Assembly: GCF_900176365.1 (NCBI RefSeq)
Contig: NZ_FWXY01000011.1
Coordinates: 62,001 to 126,000, forward strand
Reading direction: 5' to 3'
Length of the DNA: 64,000 nucleotides
Source: Desulfocicer vacuolatum DSM 3385
GTDB lineage: Bacteria; Desulfobacterota; Desulfobacteria; Desulfobacterales; Desulfobacteraceae
The notes below the pieces were generated by a model that did no database searches, had not been told where the DNA came from, and was given only the letters and a program-made list of their open reading frames with translations. This document shows positions 42,968 to 53,725 of the stretch, piece after piece. The position numbers and the translations under genes were made by a program. Each line of letters starts with the position of its first letter. The stretch's first letter is position 1.

Positions 42968-44565
42968 GCCTGAGTGACCTGCCCTGGCAGATTAACTGGA
43001 ATAAGGATCGGTGTACCCTTTGTGGTCAATGCACCGCTGTCTGCCCTGTGCAGGCCATAAAATTATCGGTTTTCAGAAAACGAAACCTGGATACCTCCCT
43101 GGACCCTGCCAAACGAAGGATGTCCGGCTTTGAAACCTTTTATGGCATTAAACAAAATACCACCATTGAAGAGGCGTGCATCGGTTGTGCCATGTGCTCC
43201 ATGGTGTGTCCCAACGATGCCATTGCCCCGGAAAGAAATCCCGGCACAGAACGATTTAAATTCCATAGAGATCAGGAAGGGGTACCGCGAACCCGGGGGG
43301 GCAGGAGAAACAGCACCGATTCACTCCTGGACCAAATCAAATTCATTCGAATTTCCATGCTCACCGATCCGGCCCTGGATGCTGGGCGTCATGAGTTTGA
43401 ACTTAAAACCCTGCTGGGACGCATTCTGCCCCCCAAGGAGAATCTGCACCGTCTCAAAACCAAGGGCTGGATTCCCCCGGTGAGAGAGATCTATCCGTTG
43501 ATCATCGGCGGGATGTCCTTTGGTGCCCTTTCCCCCACCATGTGGGAGGGATTGCAGATGGGAGTGGCATATCTCAATGAAGAGCTGGGTATGCCTGTTC
43601 GCATCTCCACCGGCGAAGGGGGATGCCCCCCCCGATTGCTCAAAAGCCGGTTTTTAAAATATGTAATTTTACAGATTGCTTCGGGGTATTTTGGCTGGGA
43701 TGAAATCATCCATGCCATTCCCCACATGAAAGAAGACCCCTGCGCCATTGAGATTAAATACGGCCAGGGAGCCAAACCGGGAGACGGCGGGCTTTTGATG
43801 TGGCACAAGGTAAACAAACTCATTGCCGCCATCCGGGGGGTTCCCCAGGGTGTCAGCCTGCCAAGTCCCCCCACCCACCAGACCCAGTACTCCATTGAGG
43901 AGTCTGTGGCCAAAATGATCATGTCCATGTCCATGGCATGGGGATTCAGGGTGCCGGTGTATCCAAAAATTTCAGCTTCTTCCACCTCCCTTGCCGTGTT
44001 AAATAATCTTACCCGTAACGATTATGCATCGGCGTTGGCCATTGACGGTGAAGATGGGGGCACAGGGGCGGCCTATTCCGTTTCCATGGATCACATGGGG
44101 CACCCCATTGCCTCTTGTTTAAGGGACAATTACCTTAATCTGGTTAAAATCGGAAAACAAAATGAAATTCCGCTGTTTGCCGGCGGCGGCATTGGCAAAA
44201 ACGGTAATATTGCGGCCAACGCCGCCTCTTTGATCATGCTGGGTGCCAGTGGTGTTCAAATCGGTAAATATGTGATGCAGGCTGCAGCCGGTTGTGTGGG
44301 TACGGAACGGGATCGATGCAATGTGTGCAACCTTGGTATCTGTCCCAAGGGAATCACCTCCCAGGACCCCAGGCTTTATAGACGTCTTGATCCCGAGCAT
44401 GTGGCCCAGCGCATCGTGGATCTCTTTGTCTCCTTTGATATGGAATTAAAAAAGATTGTTGCGCCCCTGGGACGCTCCACGTCCCTTCCCATTGGTATGT
44501 CCGATGCCCTTGGCATCAACGATTATGAAGCGGCCCAACGTCTGAATATCAAGTATGTGGTTTAG
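42931..44565 (+). CDS. Glutamate synthase, FMN/Fe-S synthase subunit with N-terminal ferredoxin domain (archaeal-type GltB2)
   Basis: 544 aa. Two 4Fe-4S motifs are near the N-terminus (CTLCGQCTAVCP, CIGCAMCSMVCP), followed by the glutamate synthase alpha/beta barrel with the conserved GEGG, KYGQGAKPGDGG, IDGEDGGTGAA and GIGKNGNIAANAASLIMLGA segments, and a C-terminal Cys cluster (CNVCNLGICPKGI). It combines ammonia with 2-oxoglutarate. The start overlaps the preceding gene by 37 bp, and the next gene begins 11 bp after its stop with GGAGG nearby. Confidence 0.92.
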   Translation: MSSNRTITPSTLSLSDLPWQINWNKDRCTLCGQCTAVCPVQAIKLSVFRKRNLDTSLDPAKRRMSGFETFYGIKQNTTIEEACIGCAMCSMVCPNDAIAPERNPGTERFKFHRDQEGVPRTRGGRRNSTDSLLDQIKFIRISMLTDPALDAGRHEFELKTLLGRILPPKENLHRLKTKGWIPPVREIYPLIIGGMSFGALSPTMWEGLQMGVAYLNEELGMPVRISTGEGGCPPRLLKSRFLKYVILQIASGYFGWDEIIHAIPHMKEDPCAIEIKYGQGAKPGDGGLLMWHKVNKLIAAIRGVPQGVSLPSPPTHQTQYSIEESVAKMIMSMSMAWGFRVPVYPKISASSTSLAVLNNLTRNDYASALAIDGEDGGTGAAYSVSMDHMGHPIASCLRDNYLNLVKIGKQNEIPLFAGGGIGKNGNIAANAASLIMLGASGVQIGKYVMQAAAGCVGTERDRCNVCNLGICPKGITSQDPRLYRRLDPEHVAQRIVDLFVSFDMELKKIVAPLGRSTSLPIGMSDALGINDYEAAQRLNIKYVV

Positions 44566-44576
44566 GAGGTGAAGAT

Positions 44577-46910
44577 ATGGAAGAAATAAAATATAAAATC
44601 GTTTCCGGAAAGGACGACGAAAAACGGATTCCCTCCCGCATCCTTGAGGAGATGGTACAAAAGGAAGTAAAGCACGGCCACCGGGCCATTGAGGTGGACG
44701 CCTTTGGCCAGCACGGCATTGGTGGACGACTGTGGCAGGAGGGTGATGACACCATAAACATTCGTATCCGGGGTCAGGCAGGCCAGCGGGCCGGTTCCCT
44801 GGGGTCGCCCCACACCCGGATTGAAATCCTGGGACCGGTGTCCGATGATGTGGGCTGGCTCAATGCCGGGGCTGAAATCACGGTCCACGGTAATGCCTCC
44901 AACGGTGTCATGAACGGCGGCGCCCAGGGCAAGGTCTACATCGGGGGCAACATTGGTGCCCGGGGAATGACCATGACCAAACACAACCCACGGTTTGAAC
45001 CGCCTGAACTTTGGGTTCTGGGCTCCTGCGGGGACTATTTCGGAGAATTCATGGCCGGCGGCATCGCCGTTGTGTGCGGGTTTGATAAGAGTTCCCATGA
45101 AAACACATTGGGATATCGTCCCCTGGTGGGCATGGTGGGGGGAAAGGTGTTTTTCCGGGGGGATGCCTCGGATTACAGCAAAAAAGATGCCCGACCGGCC
45201 CCCGTTTCCGATGAAGAATGGGACTGGCTGTGCACCAATCTTTTAGTCTTTCTGGACAAGGTGGAAAAACCGGAACTGTTTGACCGCCTTTCCATGCGCT
45301 CTGAATGGCAGCTGTTAAAGGCCAGGGGGCCCATGGATAAGATGACGGAATCCGGTGCCCTTTCCATGGCTGCATTCCGCCAGGATGTATGGGACAGGGA
45401 GTTGGGCCGGGGAGGCCTTATTGGAGATCTGCAACAGCTGGATCGGGGTACCATTCCTTTAATCACCAAGGGAGAGTTGCGGCGAAGAGTGCCGGTGTGG
45501 GAACATGCGGTGTACAAAGCCCCTTGCCAGGCCAATTGCCCCACAGGCATTCCCGTGCAGGAACGGTGGCATCTGGTTCGCAACGGCCTCATTGACGAAG
45601 CAACCGCCATGGGATTACAATATACGCCATTTCCCGCCACGGTGTGCGGCTATCTTTGCCCCAGCCCCTGCATGGCATCCTGTACCAAAAATCTTCAATA
45701 CATGACCCCTGTGGATGTACGGATACTGGGCAAGGCCGGTGAAGGCACAGAGTTACCCGAAGTGCTGCCCCCTTCCGGTAAAAAAGTGGCTGTCATCGGT
45801 GCCGGTCCCGGGGGAATTTCCGCAGCCTGGCATTTAACACTCAAGGGGCATGAAACCGTATTACTGGATGAATCCACTGCCATCGGGGGTAAAATTGCCT
45901 CTGTGATCCCCGACTCCAGGATTCCCAGGGAAACCCTGGAAAATGAGCTGGACCGTGTGAAACGCCTTATCCCGGACATTCGCTTGGAACAGAAAATCAC
46001 GGCCAAAGCATTTAAAAAAATCAAACAGGAATTTGATTATGTGGTGGTGGCTGCCGGTGCCAGAAAACCAAGGATGCTGCCGGTGCCAGGTATTGAACTT
46101 GCCGTTTCTGCCAATGATTTTCTGGCAGAGGCAAAAAAGGACACGGCAACACCCGGCAAAAGAGTGGTGATCATCGGAGCCGGTAATGTGGGATGTGATG
46201 TGGCCACCGAGGCCCATCGGTTGGGTGCAGAAATCATCAGCCTCATTGATGTGCAGAAACCGGCGGCCTTTGGCAAGGAAAAAGAAGATGCCCAGGCTGT
46301 GGGTGCCACCTTTCAATGGCCCTGCTTTACCAAAGAAATCACCGCACAGGGGGTTGTCCTGGACGATGGAGAGCTTCTTGAGGCCGATACAGTGGTGGTA
46401 TCCATTGGAGATGCTCCGGACACGGCCTTTCTTGGCAAGGGCATTGCCACAAGAAACGGATTTTTATCGGTGAACAGCTTTAATCAAACTTCGGATAAAA
46501 CGATTTTTGCCCTGGGAGACATTGTGGGGCCGGGACTGATCACCAATGCCATTGGTGATGGAAAAAGGGTGGCTGAAGCCATTGACAGTATCATTTCCGG
46601 CAAAGCCCCTCTGCCCATGGACACCCGTTCGGAGATTGATAAAAACCGGGTCAGCCTGGAATATTTCAACCCCATGGTAAAATCCTTTGATTCCCTTCAC
46701 CAATGTGGGGATGAATGCGCCTCCTGTGGACGCTGCCGGGATTGCAGCATCTGTGTCAATGTCTGCCCCGAGGCTGCCATTGAGCGTGTGGAAGATGAAG
46801 AGGGTAATTTTGAATATAAGGTGGACCCGGATCAATGTATTGGCTGTGGATTCTGTGTGGGGGCCTGCCCCTGCGGTATTTGGAATCTGGTGCCCAATGA
46901 TCCCATGTGA
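44577..46910 (+). CDS. Glutamate synthase GXGXG subunit fused to GltD-type oxidoreductase and C-terminal ferredoxin
   Basis: 777 aa. Residues 1 to about 250 are the GXGXG beta-helix domain normally at the C-terminus of GltB; about 290-690 is a GltD-like FAD/NAD(P) module (VIGAGPGGISAAWHL; VVIIGAGNVGCDVA) with a cysteine-rich N-terminal region (CQANCPTGIPVQ); the C-terminus has two ferredoxin motifs (CASCGRCRDCSICVNVCP and CIGCGFCVGACPCG). It supplies electrons to the FMN subunit from NAD(P)H and completes the split enzyme. GXGXG plus GltD in one chain is a distinctive layout. It is last in the operon. Confidence 0.9.
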   Translation: MEEIKYKIVSGKDDEKRIPSRILEEMVQKEVKHGHRAIEVDAFGQHGIGGRLWQEGDDTINIRIRGQAGQRAGSLGSPHTRIEILGPVSDDVGWLNAGAEITVHGNASNGVMNGGAQGKVYIGGNIGARGMTMTKHNPRFEPPELWVLGSCGDYFGEFMAGGIAVVCGFDKSSHENTLGYRPLVGMVGGKVFFRGDASDYSKKDARPAPVSDEEWDWLCTNLLVFLDKVEKPELFDRLSMRSEWQLLKARGPMDKMTESGALSMAAFRQDVWDRELGRGGLIGDLQQLDRGTIPLITKGELRRRVPVWEHAVYKAPCQANCPTGIPVQERWHLVRNGLIDEATAMGLQYTPFPATVCGYLCPSPCMASCTKNLQYMTPVDVRILGKAGEGTELPEVLPPSGKKVAVIGAGPGGISAAWHLTLKGHETVLLDESTAIGGKIASVIPDSRIPRETLENELDRVKRLIPDIRLEQKITAKAFKKIKQEFDYVVVAAGARKPRMLPVPGIELAVSANDFLAEAKKDTATPGKRVVIIGAGNVGCDVATEAHRLGAEIISLIDVQKPAAFGKEKEDAQAVGATFQWPCFTKEITAQGVVLDDGELLEADTVVVSIGDAPDTAFLGKGIATRNGFLSVNSFNQTSDKTIFALGDIVGPGLITNAIGDGKRVAEAIDSIISGKAPLPMDTRSEIDKNRVSLEYFNPMVKSFDSLHQCGDECASCGRCRDCSICVNVCPEAAIERVEDEEGNFEYKVDPDQCIGCGFCVGACPCGIWNLVPNDPM

Positions 46911-46972
46911 TGTGCATTCTGCGGTCCCGGTGGCTGCTCGGCTTTGCTGAGGGTACTTGAATACTGCCGTTT

Positions 46973-47165
46973 CATATAAACGAGCGTGTTCTATGGGACA
47001 CAACGAATATTGGGTCGTAGACGCGGAGCCAAATGGTATTACACCGCCGCCCCCCGACGGGCAATGGGCCCGGACCGGAACTGTAGACAGCTCAATTGTC
47101 CGGTTCCTATTGCCCGTCGGGGGGCAGCTCTGCCTTAGGTTGCCTTGGAGGCTGCATTGTATATA
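46973..47165 (-). repeat. R2 repeat, copy 2
   Basis: Reverse orientation. CCCCCCGACGGGCAAT (47050-47065) pairs perfectly over 16 bp with ATTGCCCGTCGGGGGG (47109-47124); relative to copy 1 (GAGGGG/CCCCTC) both arms change to GACGGG/CCCGTC. Its right end abuts the CCGCC-end of an R1. Confidence 0.82.
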
Positions 47166-47253
47166 ACCGCCACGGGCGGACCGTATTCTGATCCGGTTCC
47201 ACCCACAACAAAGCTTGAAATACACCCCTGATTCACGGAGTATTTCATATAAA
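47160..47253 (+). repeat. R1 repeat
   Basis: Near-consensus copy from TATATAACCGCCACGGGCGG to GGAGTATTTCATATAA. It joins R2 copy 2 at 47160-47165. Confidence 0.82.
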
Positions 47254-47346
47254 AAACATACATGGCTGCAAACACCGGCCACAACGAAAAACGAAACGCC
47301 CGTGATTCCAGATTGCCGGAGGGCCTTTCACAAAAAAATAAAAACG

Positions 47347-47480
47347 TAACTATTCGGCCGGCACCCCCATCTTTACTCGTTTGGGCCTGCTCACACCTTA
47401 GCAGTAGTATGCTACGCAGTCCCAGCTAAGGCGAATATGGGGCACCGGCCAAACATTTGCAGAACCAACCCGAATATTTA
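47347..47480 (+). repeat. R3 MITE-like element, copy 2
   Basis: 134 bp with terminal repeats TAACTATTCGG (one mismatch) and CCGAATATTTA. Inside, CTTAGC/GCTAAG and CCCCAT/ATGGGG can pair. It ends 28 bp before the carA ATG, so it must provide, or be transcribed through from, the carA promoter region. Confidence 0.75.
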
Positions 47481-47507
47481 CATAAAAACAAGTGGAAATT
47501 AAGGAAT

Positions 47508-48641
47508 ATGAAAGCGTTATTGGCTCTTGAGGATGGCAGGACATTTCCCTGTCGAAGTTTTACAGGTGCAGGAGAAGCCCGGGGTGAAGTGGTGTTTAAC
47601 ACCAGCATGACCGGTTACCAGGAGATTCTCACCGACCCCTCCTACCATGGACAAATGGTGACCATGACCTGCCCCATGATGGGTAATTACGGGGTATGCC
47701 CCGAAGATGTGGAGTCCGACAGAATCCAGGCATCAGCATTGATTGTCCGGGAATATGTGGATCTCCCCAGTAACTGGCGATCCACAGGCACCCTGGCAGA
47801 TTATCTTAAAAAAGAGGGCGTGCTGGGCATTGAAGACCTTGATACAAGGGCACTGACGCGCCATATCCGAAATGCCGGAGCCATGCGTGCGGTGATATCC
47901 ACCACTGATCTTGATCCGGCCTCCCTTGTGGAAAAGGCCAGACAGGTTCCCCCCATGGAAGGGTGTAATCTGGTGGACCTGGTGAGCACAAAAACGCCCT
48001 ACTTCTGGCGGGAAAATCTACCGGACTACATGAACGACTGCACCCTTTTGGATGCCTCCATGTGGCGTCACAAGAAAGAGCGCCATTCTGTGGTGGCCCT
48101 TGATTTCGGCATCAAATACAATATTATCCGATGCCTTGAAGAGGCGGGATGCGAAGTGCTTGTGGTCCCTGCCACCACCTCTGCCGATGCCATTCGCGCC
48201 CTGGAACCGGATGGAATATTTCTATCCAACGGTCCGGGAGATCCCGAACCTGTCAGTTATGCCGTTGATACCATCCGGGATCTTCTGGGATATCGTCCCA
48301 TGTTTGGTATATGCCTTGGCATGCAGCTTCTGGGACTTGCCATGGGGGCCAAAACCCATAAGATAAAATTTGGTCATCGCGGCGGAAACCAGCCGGTGAA
48401 AAACTTTGCCACGGGCAAAGTGGAAATCACCTCCCAGAATCATGGATTTGCCGTGGATCTGAACACATTGGGGGATAGGGATGTCACCATGACCCACATC
48501 AACCTCAATGAAGACTCCCTGGAAGGCATTAAAAATGATGCTGTAAAGGCCTTTGCGGTGCAATATCACCCCGAAGCTTCACCCGGACCCCATGATGCTG
48601 CCTACCTTTTTAACCAGTTTGCCGAGATGATGGATAAGTAA
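47508..48641 (+). CDS. carA: Carbamoyl-phosphate synthase small subunit
   Basis: 377 aa, the usual length. It hydrolyses glutamine and passes ammonia to CarB. The class I amidotransferase nucleophile is in [11 protein letters not shown] and the catalytic His-x-Glu in [14 protein letters not shown] 47508 matches the conserved N-terminus [10 protein letters not shown]; the longer frame to 47457 runs into the R3 element. The upstream Shine-Dalgarno is weak. carB starts 2 bp after the carA stop. Confidence 0.95.
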   Translation: MKALLALEDGRTFPCRSFTGAGEARGEVVFNTSMTGYQEILTDPSYHGQMVTMTCPMMGNYGVCPEDVESDRIQASALIVREYVDLPSNWRSTGTLADYLKKEGVLGIEDLDTRALTRHIRNAGAMRAVISTTDLDPASLVEKARQVPPMEGCNLVDLVSTKTPYFWRENLPDYMNDCTLLDASMWRHKKERHSVVALDFGIKYNIIRCLEEAGCEVLVVPATTSADAIRALEPDGIFLSNGPGDPEPVSYAVDTIRDLLGYRPMFGICLGMQLLGLAMGAKTHKIKFGHRGGNQPVKNFATGKVEITSQNHGFAVDLNTLGDRDVTMTHINLNEDSLEGIKNDAVKAFAVQYHPEASPGPHDAAYLFNQFAEMMDK

Positions 48642-48643
48642 AA

Positions 48644-51600
48644 ATGCCAAAACGTACAGATATTAAAAAAATTCTCATTATTGGAGCAGGCCCCATCATC
48701 ATCAGCCAGGCCTGCGAATTTGATTATTCCGGCACCCAGGCGTGCAAGGCCCTTAAGGAAGAAGGGTATGAGGTGGTGTTGATCAACTCCAATCCGGCCA
48801 CCATCATGACCGATCCGGATACGGCAGACAGGGTGTACATTGAACCGGTCACCCCGGAGACCGTGGCCAAGGTCATTGAAAAGGAGCGCCCCGATGCCCT
48901 GTTACCCACCCTTGGGGGGCAGACCGGCCTGAACACGGCTGTGGAAGCCGCCAAAATGGGGGTTCTGGAAAAATACAATGTGGAGATGATCGGCGCCTCT
49001 GTGGAGGCCATTAACAAGGCCGAAGACCGGGAGCTGTTCCGGGACGCCATGAATAAAATCAATCTCAGAATCCCCAGAAGCGGATTTGCCACCACCATGC
49101 ACGAAGTGGAAGAGGTGGCAGCAGAAATAGGATTTCCCATTATTGTCAGGCCAAGCTTCACCCTGGGGGGCACCGGCGGCGGTGTGGCTTACAACCCCGA
49201 GGAACTTGCAGTCATGGCCAAAAGCGGTCTGGATGCAAGTTTCATCACCCAGGTGATGCTGGAAGAGTCTGTTCTTGGCTGGAAAGAGTATGAGCTTGAG
49301 GTAATGCGGGACAATGCCGGCAATGTGGTGATTATCTGCTCCATTGAAAACATTGATGCCATGGGGGTCCACACCGGTGACTCCATCACCGTGGCACCGG
49401 CCCAGACCCTTTCTGACAAAGAGTACCAGCAGCTTCGGGATGCCTCCATTGCCATCATGCAGGAGATCGGAGTGGACACCGGGGGCAGTAATGTTCAATT
49501 TGCCATCAACCCCGCAGACGGGGAGTTGATCATCGTGGAAATGAATCCCAGGGTGTCCAGAAGTTCAGCCCTGGCCTCCAAGGCCACAGGGTTTCCCATT
49601 GCCAAGATTGCGGCAAAACTTGCCGTGGGATTTACACTGGATGAGATCGAAAACGACATCACCGGTGAAACACTGGCATGCTTTGAGCCCTCCATTGATT
49701 ATGTGGTGATAAAAATTCCCCGGTGGACCTTTGAAAAATTCCCTGAAACCGATGATATCCTCACCACGGCCATGAAATCCGTGGGGGAAACCATGGCCAT
49801 CGGCAGAACCTTTAAAGAGGCCTTTCAAAAGGGATTTCGTTCCCTGGAAATCAATCGATTCGGATTTGGCGGTGACGGCAAGGACCCCCTGCCGGGCACT
49901 GTGTCTAAAACCGAGCTGGAGTACAAGCTTGCCACCCCCAATTCCCAGCGTATGTTTTTTATTAAACATGCCATGGAAAACGGCATGGCCCAGGAAACCA
50001 TCCACTCCCTCACCGGCATTGATCCCTGGTTTCTCTACCAGATGAAGCAGATTGTGGAATTTGAAAAACGCATCCGCCTTGCCGGTAAAGATATTGCCCA
50101 GGAAACCCTGGAAAAAGCCAAACGCATGGGTTTTTCCGACCGCCAACTTTCCCATCTCACAGGGCTTTCCGAAGATAAGCTGGAATCTTTACGCAAAAAA
50201 CTGGGTATTGTTCCGGTGTATAAGCTTGTGGATACCTGTGCTGCTGAATTCCGAGCCTCCACACCCTATTACTACTCCACCTATGAAAAGGAGTGTGAAG
50301 CCAGGGTGTCGGATCGCAAAAAGGTGATGATTCTCGGCGGCGGTCCCAACCGCATCGGCCAGGGTATTGAGTTTGACTACTGCTGTGTCCAGGCCTCCTT
50401 TGCCCTTCGGGAAGAAGGGGTGGAGAGCATCATGGTCAACAGTAACCCCGAAACCGTGAGCACCGATTATGACACCTCGGACAAACTCTATTTTGAGCCC
50501 CTGACCCACGAAGATGTGCTGCACATTGTGGAAAAGGAAAAACCCGACGGTGTCATTGTGCAGTTTGGCGGGCAGACCCCCCTTAATCTTGCCACGGCCC
50601 TTAAAGATGCCGGGGTTCCCATCATTGGGACCACCCCTGAAAGCATTGACATGGCCGAAGACAGGGACCTGTTCCAGGCCATGCTCAAAAAACTGGACAT
50701 TGCTCAGCCTGCCAACGGCATTGCCGTTAACATTGAAGAGGCAAGGGAAATTGCCCAGACCATTGGGTATCCTGTCATGGTAAGACCCTCCTTTGTTCTG
50801 GGGGGCCGGGCCATGAAGATTGTGTTTGATCCCGATGAGCTGGAAGGTTATTTCAACCTTGCCGTATCCGCCTCCCCTGACCACCCTGTTCTCATTGACC
50901 AGTTTCTGGAAGATGCCTTTGAGCTGGATGTGGATGCCATTTCCGATGGTGAAACCACCGTCATCGGCGGCATGATGGAGCACATTGAAGAGGCCGGTAT
51001 CCATTCCGGGGATTCTGCCTGTGTGCTGCCCCCTTACAGCATTGCCCAGGAACACATTGATGAAATGACAAGGGCCACCGCAGCCCTGGCAAAGGAATTG
51101 AACGTGGTGGGGCTGATGAACATTCAGTTTGGCATCATGGACGGCAAGGTGTATGTCATTGAGGTTAATCCCCGGGCATCCCGCACCGTTCCCTTTGTGA
51201 GTAAAGCCACCGGGGTTTCCCTGGCAAAACTTGCCACCAAGGTGATGCTGGGTAAAACCCTTAAAGAGCTGGGATTCACCCAACAGGTGATTCCGGCCCA
51301 TTATTCTGTTAAAGAGGCAGTGCTTCCCTTTGACCGTTTTGCCAAGGTGGACCCGGTTCTGGGACCGGAGATGAAATCCACCGGTGAGGTCATGGGCATT
51401 GATAAAGACCTGGGAGCCGCCGTGGCCAAGGCCCAGCTGGGGGCCGGACAGAATCTTCCCATTGAAGGCAATGTGTTCATCAGCGTCCAGGACAGCGATA
51501 AGATGGCAGCACTGTCCGTGGCCAAAGATTTTTATGACATGGGCTTCAAGCTTCTGGCCACCCGGGGAACGGCCATGTTTCTGGAGGATAATTCCATCCC

Positions 51601-51874
51601 TGCCAAGGTGGTGGAAAAGGTTTCCACCGGTCGTCCCCATGTGGTGGACGCCGTTAAAAACAGCGAAATCCAGTTAATTCTCAACACCGGCTCCAACAGC
51701 CAGACCAAACGGGACGGTTATGAAATCCGGCGGGCAGCCATTCGGTTTAAAATCCCCTATGCCACCACCACTGACGGGGCAAAAACCATCTGCAAGGCAA
51801 TCAAGGCCCTTAAAAAAGAGAGTCTTACTGTCATCGCCATCCAGGATTACCATATGCAAGGCGGTAAGGTATGA
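48644..51874 (+). CDS. carB: Carbamoyl-phosphate synthase large subunit
   Basis: 1076 aa, full length with two homologous ATP-grasp halves. The N-terminal half starts [20 protein letters not shown]; the second half starts [20 protein letters not shown]; the allosteric MGS domain is at the C-terminus ([25 protein letters not shown]). It makes carbamoyl phosphate for pyrimidine and arginine synthesis. Its stop overlaps the purF start (ATGA). Confidence 0.96.
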   Translation: MPKRTDIKKILIIGAGPIIISQACEFDYSGTQACKALKEEGYEVVLINSNPATIMTDPDTADRVYIEPVTPETVAKVIEKERPDALLPTLGGQTGLNTAVEAAKMGVLEKYNVEMIGASVEAINKAEDRELFRDAMNKINLRIPRSGFATTMHEVEEVAAEIGFPIIVRPSFTLGGTGGGVAYNPEELAVMAKSGLDASFITQVMLEESVLGWKEYELEVMRDNAGNVVIICSIENIDAMGVHTGDSITVAPAQTLSDKEYQQLRDASIAIMQEIGVDTGGSNVQFAINPADGELIIVEMNPRVSRSSALASKATGFPIAKIAAKLAVGFTLDEIENDITGETLACFEPSIDYVVIKIPRWTFEKFPETDDILTTAMKSVGETMAIGRTFKEAFQKGFRSLEINRFGFGGDGKDPLPGTVSKTELEYKLATPNSQRMFFIKHAMENGMAQETIHSLTGIDPWFLYQMKQIVEFEKRIRLAGKDIAQETLEKAKRMGFSDRQLSHLTGLSEDKLESLRKKLGIVPVYKLVDTCAAEFRASTPYYYSTYEKECEARVSDRKKVMILGGGPNRIGQGIEFDYCCVQASFALREEGVESIMVNSNPETVSTDYDTSDKLYFEPLTHEDVLHIVEKEKPDGVIVQFGGQTPLNLATALKDAGVPIIGTTPESIDMAEDRDLFQAMLKKLDIAQPANGIAVNIEEAREIAQTIGYPVMVRPSFVLGGRAMKIVFDPDELEGYFNLAVSASPDHPVLIDQFLEDAFELDVDAISDGETTVIGGMMEHIEEAGIHSGDSACVLPPYSIAQEHIDEMTRATAALAKELNVVGLMNIQFGIMDGKVYVIEVNPRASRTVPFVSKATGVSLAKLATKVMLGKTLKELGFTQQVIPAHYSVKEAVLPFDRFAKVDPVLGPEMKSTGEVMGIDKDLGAAVAKAQLGAGQNLPIEGNVFISVQDSDKMAALSVAKDFYDMGFKLLATRGTAMFLEDNSIPAKVVEKVSTGRPHVVDAVKNSEIQLILNTGSNSQTKRDGYEIRRAAIRFKIPYATTTDGAKTICKAIKALKKESLTVIAIQDYHMQGGKV

Positions 51875-53292
51875 TAATGGAAAGTGAAAGGCCCAAAGAT
51901 GAGTGTGGTGTGTTTGGTCTGTACAGGCATCCGGAAGCTGCCCAGCTGACCTATTTTGGTCTCTATGCCCTGCAGCACAGGGGCCAGGAGAGTGCAGGCA
52001 TTTCTGTGGCCCGGGACAAGGATAAAATCTACTCCCACAAGGGAATGGGCCTGGTCCATGATATTTTTAACACAGAGGATTTAAAAAAAATTGAAGGGGC
52101 CGGCGGCAGTGCCATTGGTCATGTGCGCTACTCCACCACCGGAGATTCCAATCTCACCAATGCCCAGCCCTTTGTGGTGCAGCACCGGGGAAGGGCCTAT
52201 GCCGTGGCCCACAACGGTAACCTTGTGAACGCCCACACCCTGAAGCAGGAGCTGGAGGAGAGCGGCTCCATTTTCCAGACCACCATGGACAGTGAGGTGT
52301 TTCTTCATCTGTTCATCAAAAATCTGAAACAGGGGGATGTGGTAACAGCCATCCAAAAGGCTGTGGCCAAAATCCAAGGGGCCTACTCCTTTGTGCTGCT
52401 CACCTGCAAGGGGGAAGTGATCGGGGTTAAAGATCCCAACAGTTTTCGCCCCCTGGCCCTGGGTAAACTCAACGGACACTATGTGCTGGCTTCTGAAACC
52501 TGTGCATTTGATCTTGTGCAGGCAGAATTTGTAAGGGAGCTTGAGCCCGGTGAGATTGTCATCATCAATGAAGACGGGGTGACCAGCATCATGCCCCGGG
52601 AACCTGTTGAAAAAAAATCGTTGTGTATTTTTGAATACATCTACTTTGCACGGCCGGACAGCACCATTTACGGCAAAAACGTCTATCAGATGAGAAAGGC
52701 CCATGGAAAACGCCTGGCAAGGGAAGCACCTGTGGATGCCGACATGGTCATGCCCTTTCCCGATTCCGGGAACTACTCTGCAATCGGTTATGCCGAAGAG
52801 TCGGGTATTCCCTTTGAAATGGCCATGATACGCAACCATTATGTGGGACGAAGTTTTATCCAGCCCACCCAGGGCATGCGGGATTTTGCCGTAAGGGTGA
52901 AGCTCAATCCAGTGCGGGAACTGATCCGGAACAAGGAGATCATCATCATTGAAGACTCCATTATCCGGGGCACCACAGCCAAGACACGGGTCCAGGCCCT
53001 GCGGGATCTGGGGGCAAAAAAGGTGCACATGCGCATCTCCTGTCCCCCCCATAAATTCCCCTGTTATTATGGTATCGATTTTTCCACCAAGGGGGAACTT
53101 GTGGCTGCCACCAAGTCAGAGGAAGAATTGACCCAATTTCTGGGCTTAGATTCCCTGCATTACCTCAGCATTGAAGGCATGCTGGAGGCCGGCGGGGTTG
53201 AAAATCCGGAAAATAATTTCTGCAAGGCCTGCTTTGACGGCTCTTATCCTGTGGCCTTTGATCCCAACCTGTCCAAGCAATGCATGGGATAA
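51871..53292 (+). CDS. purF: Amidophosphoribosyltransferase
   Basis: 473 aa. It makes phosphoribosylamine, the first committed step of purine synthesis. The N-terminal [16 protein letters not shown] shows an 11-residue propeptide before the Cys12 nucleophile, and conserved cysteines ([16 protein letters not shown]) mark the oxygen-sensitive 4Fe-4S type. The PRPP motif [12 protein letters not shown]-like [15 protein letters not shown] is intact. It overlaps carB by 4 bp, linking pyrimidine and purine entry enzymes in one operon. Confidence 0.95.
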   Translation: MIMESERPKDECGVFGLYRHPEAAQLTYFGLYALQHRGQESAGISVARDKDKIYSHKGMGLVHDIFNTEDLKKIEGAGGSAIGHVRYSTTGDSNLTNAQPFVVQHRGRAYAVAHNGNLVNAHTLKQELEESGSIFQTTMDSEVFLHLFIKNLKQGDVVTAIQKAVAKIQGAYSFVLLTCKGEVIGVKDPNSFRPLALGKLNGHYVLASETCAFDLVQAEFVRELEPGEIVIINEDGVTSIMPREPVEKKSLCIFEYIYFARPDSTIYGKNVYQMRKAHGKRLAREAPVDADMVMPFPDSGNYSAIGYAEESGIPFEMAMIRNHYVGRSFIQPTQGMRDFAVRVKLNPVRELIRNKEIIIIEDSIIRGTTAKTRVQALRDLGAKKVHMRISCPPHKFPCYYGIDFSTKGELVAATKSEEELTQFLGLDSLHYLSIEGMLEAGGVENPENNFCKACFDGSYPVAFDPNLSKQCMG

Positions 53293-53325
53293 TCCCCTTG
53301 TGCTTGTGAAATTTGTTTGATATGC

Positions 53326-53362
53326 AAAACCCCTTGGATGTTCACATCCAGGGGTTTTTGTT
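53326..53362 (+). terminator. Rho-independent terminator of the carAB-purF operon
   Basis: AAAACCCCTTGGATG pairs with CATCCAGGGGTTTTT around a TTCA loop, one mismatch, with a T-run after it. It lies 35 bp beyond the purF stop. Confidence 0.85.
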
Positions 53363-53392
53363 TTTGGGGGTTTTATTTTTGTCTTATGCCAT

Positions 53393-53430
53393 CAAATTCC
53401 CAATATGATCTGCCCATGGCAGTTTTATAT
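53393..53430 (-). repeat. R1 repeat, CCGCC-end fragment
   Basis: AATATGATCTGCCCATGGCAG followed by TTTTATATA is the end of R1 that joins R2 copy 3. The remaining part is lost or merged with the terminator region. Confidence 0.55.
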
Positions 53431-53603
53431 AAAAGGCAGCCTCCAAGGCAAGCTAAGGCAGAGCCGCCCCCCCGACGGGCAATAGGAACCGGACAATTGA
53501 GCTGTCTACAGTTCCGGTCCGGGACCATTGCCCGTTGGGGGGGCGGCGGTATAATACCATATTTCTATATCTGTTGTGTCCGACAGGACATGTCCGTTTA
53601 TAT
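53431..53603 (+). repeat. R2 repeat, copy 3
   Basis: CCCCCGACGGGCAAT (53468-53482) pairs with ATTGCCCGTTGGGGG (53527-53541), one G-T pair. The inner stem is CCGGAC/GTCCGG where copy 1 has CCGGCC/GGCCGG. Flanked by R1 sequence on both sides. Confidence 0.82.
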
Positions 53604-53697
53604 AAAACGCCATCCAAAGATCTGTAATAATTGTAATTTCATTTTTCGTTGTGGACAGGTCAAATTCCAATATGATCTACCCATGGCAGTTATATGA
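53600..53697 (-). repeat. R1 repeat, degraded copy
   Basis: Full-length but decayed minus-strand copy (TTATATAAAACGCC at one end, CTACCCATGGCAGTTATATG at the other, TTCGTTGTGGACAGG inside). It extends to about 30 bp before the radical SAM gene. Confidence 0.6.
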
Positions 53698-53725
53698 ACA
53701 ATCCCATTGTGGAGCCTATGTAATT

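Noticed and set aside
50189-51640. 483-codon open frame on the minus strand within carB
   Set aside because: Antisense shadow of carB, with a His/Gly-rich composition shared by other such shadows in this GC-biased sequence.
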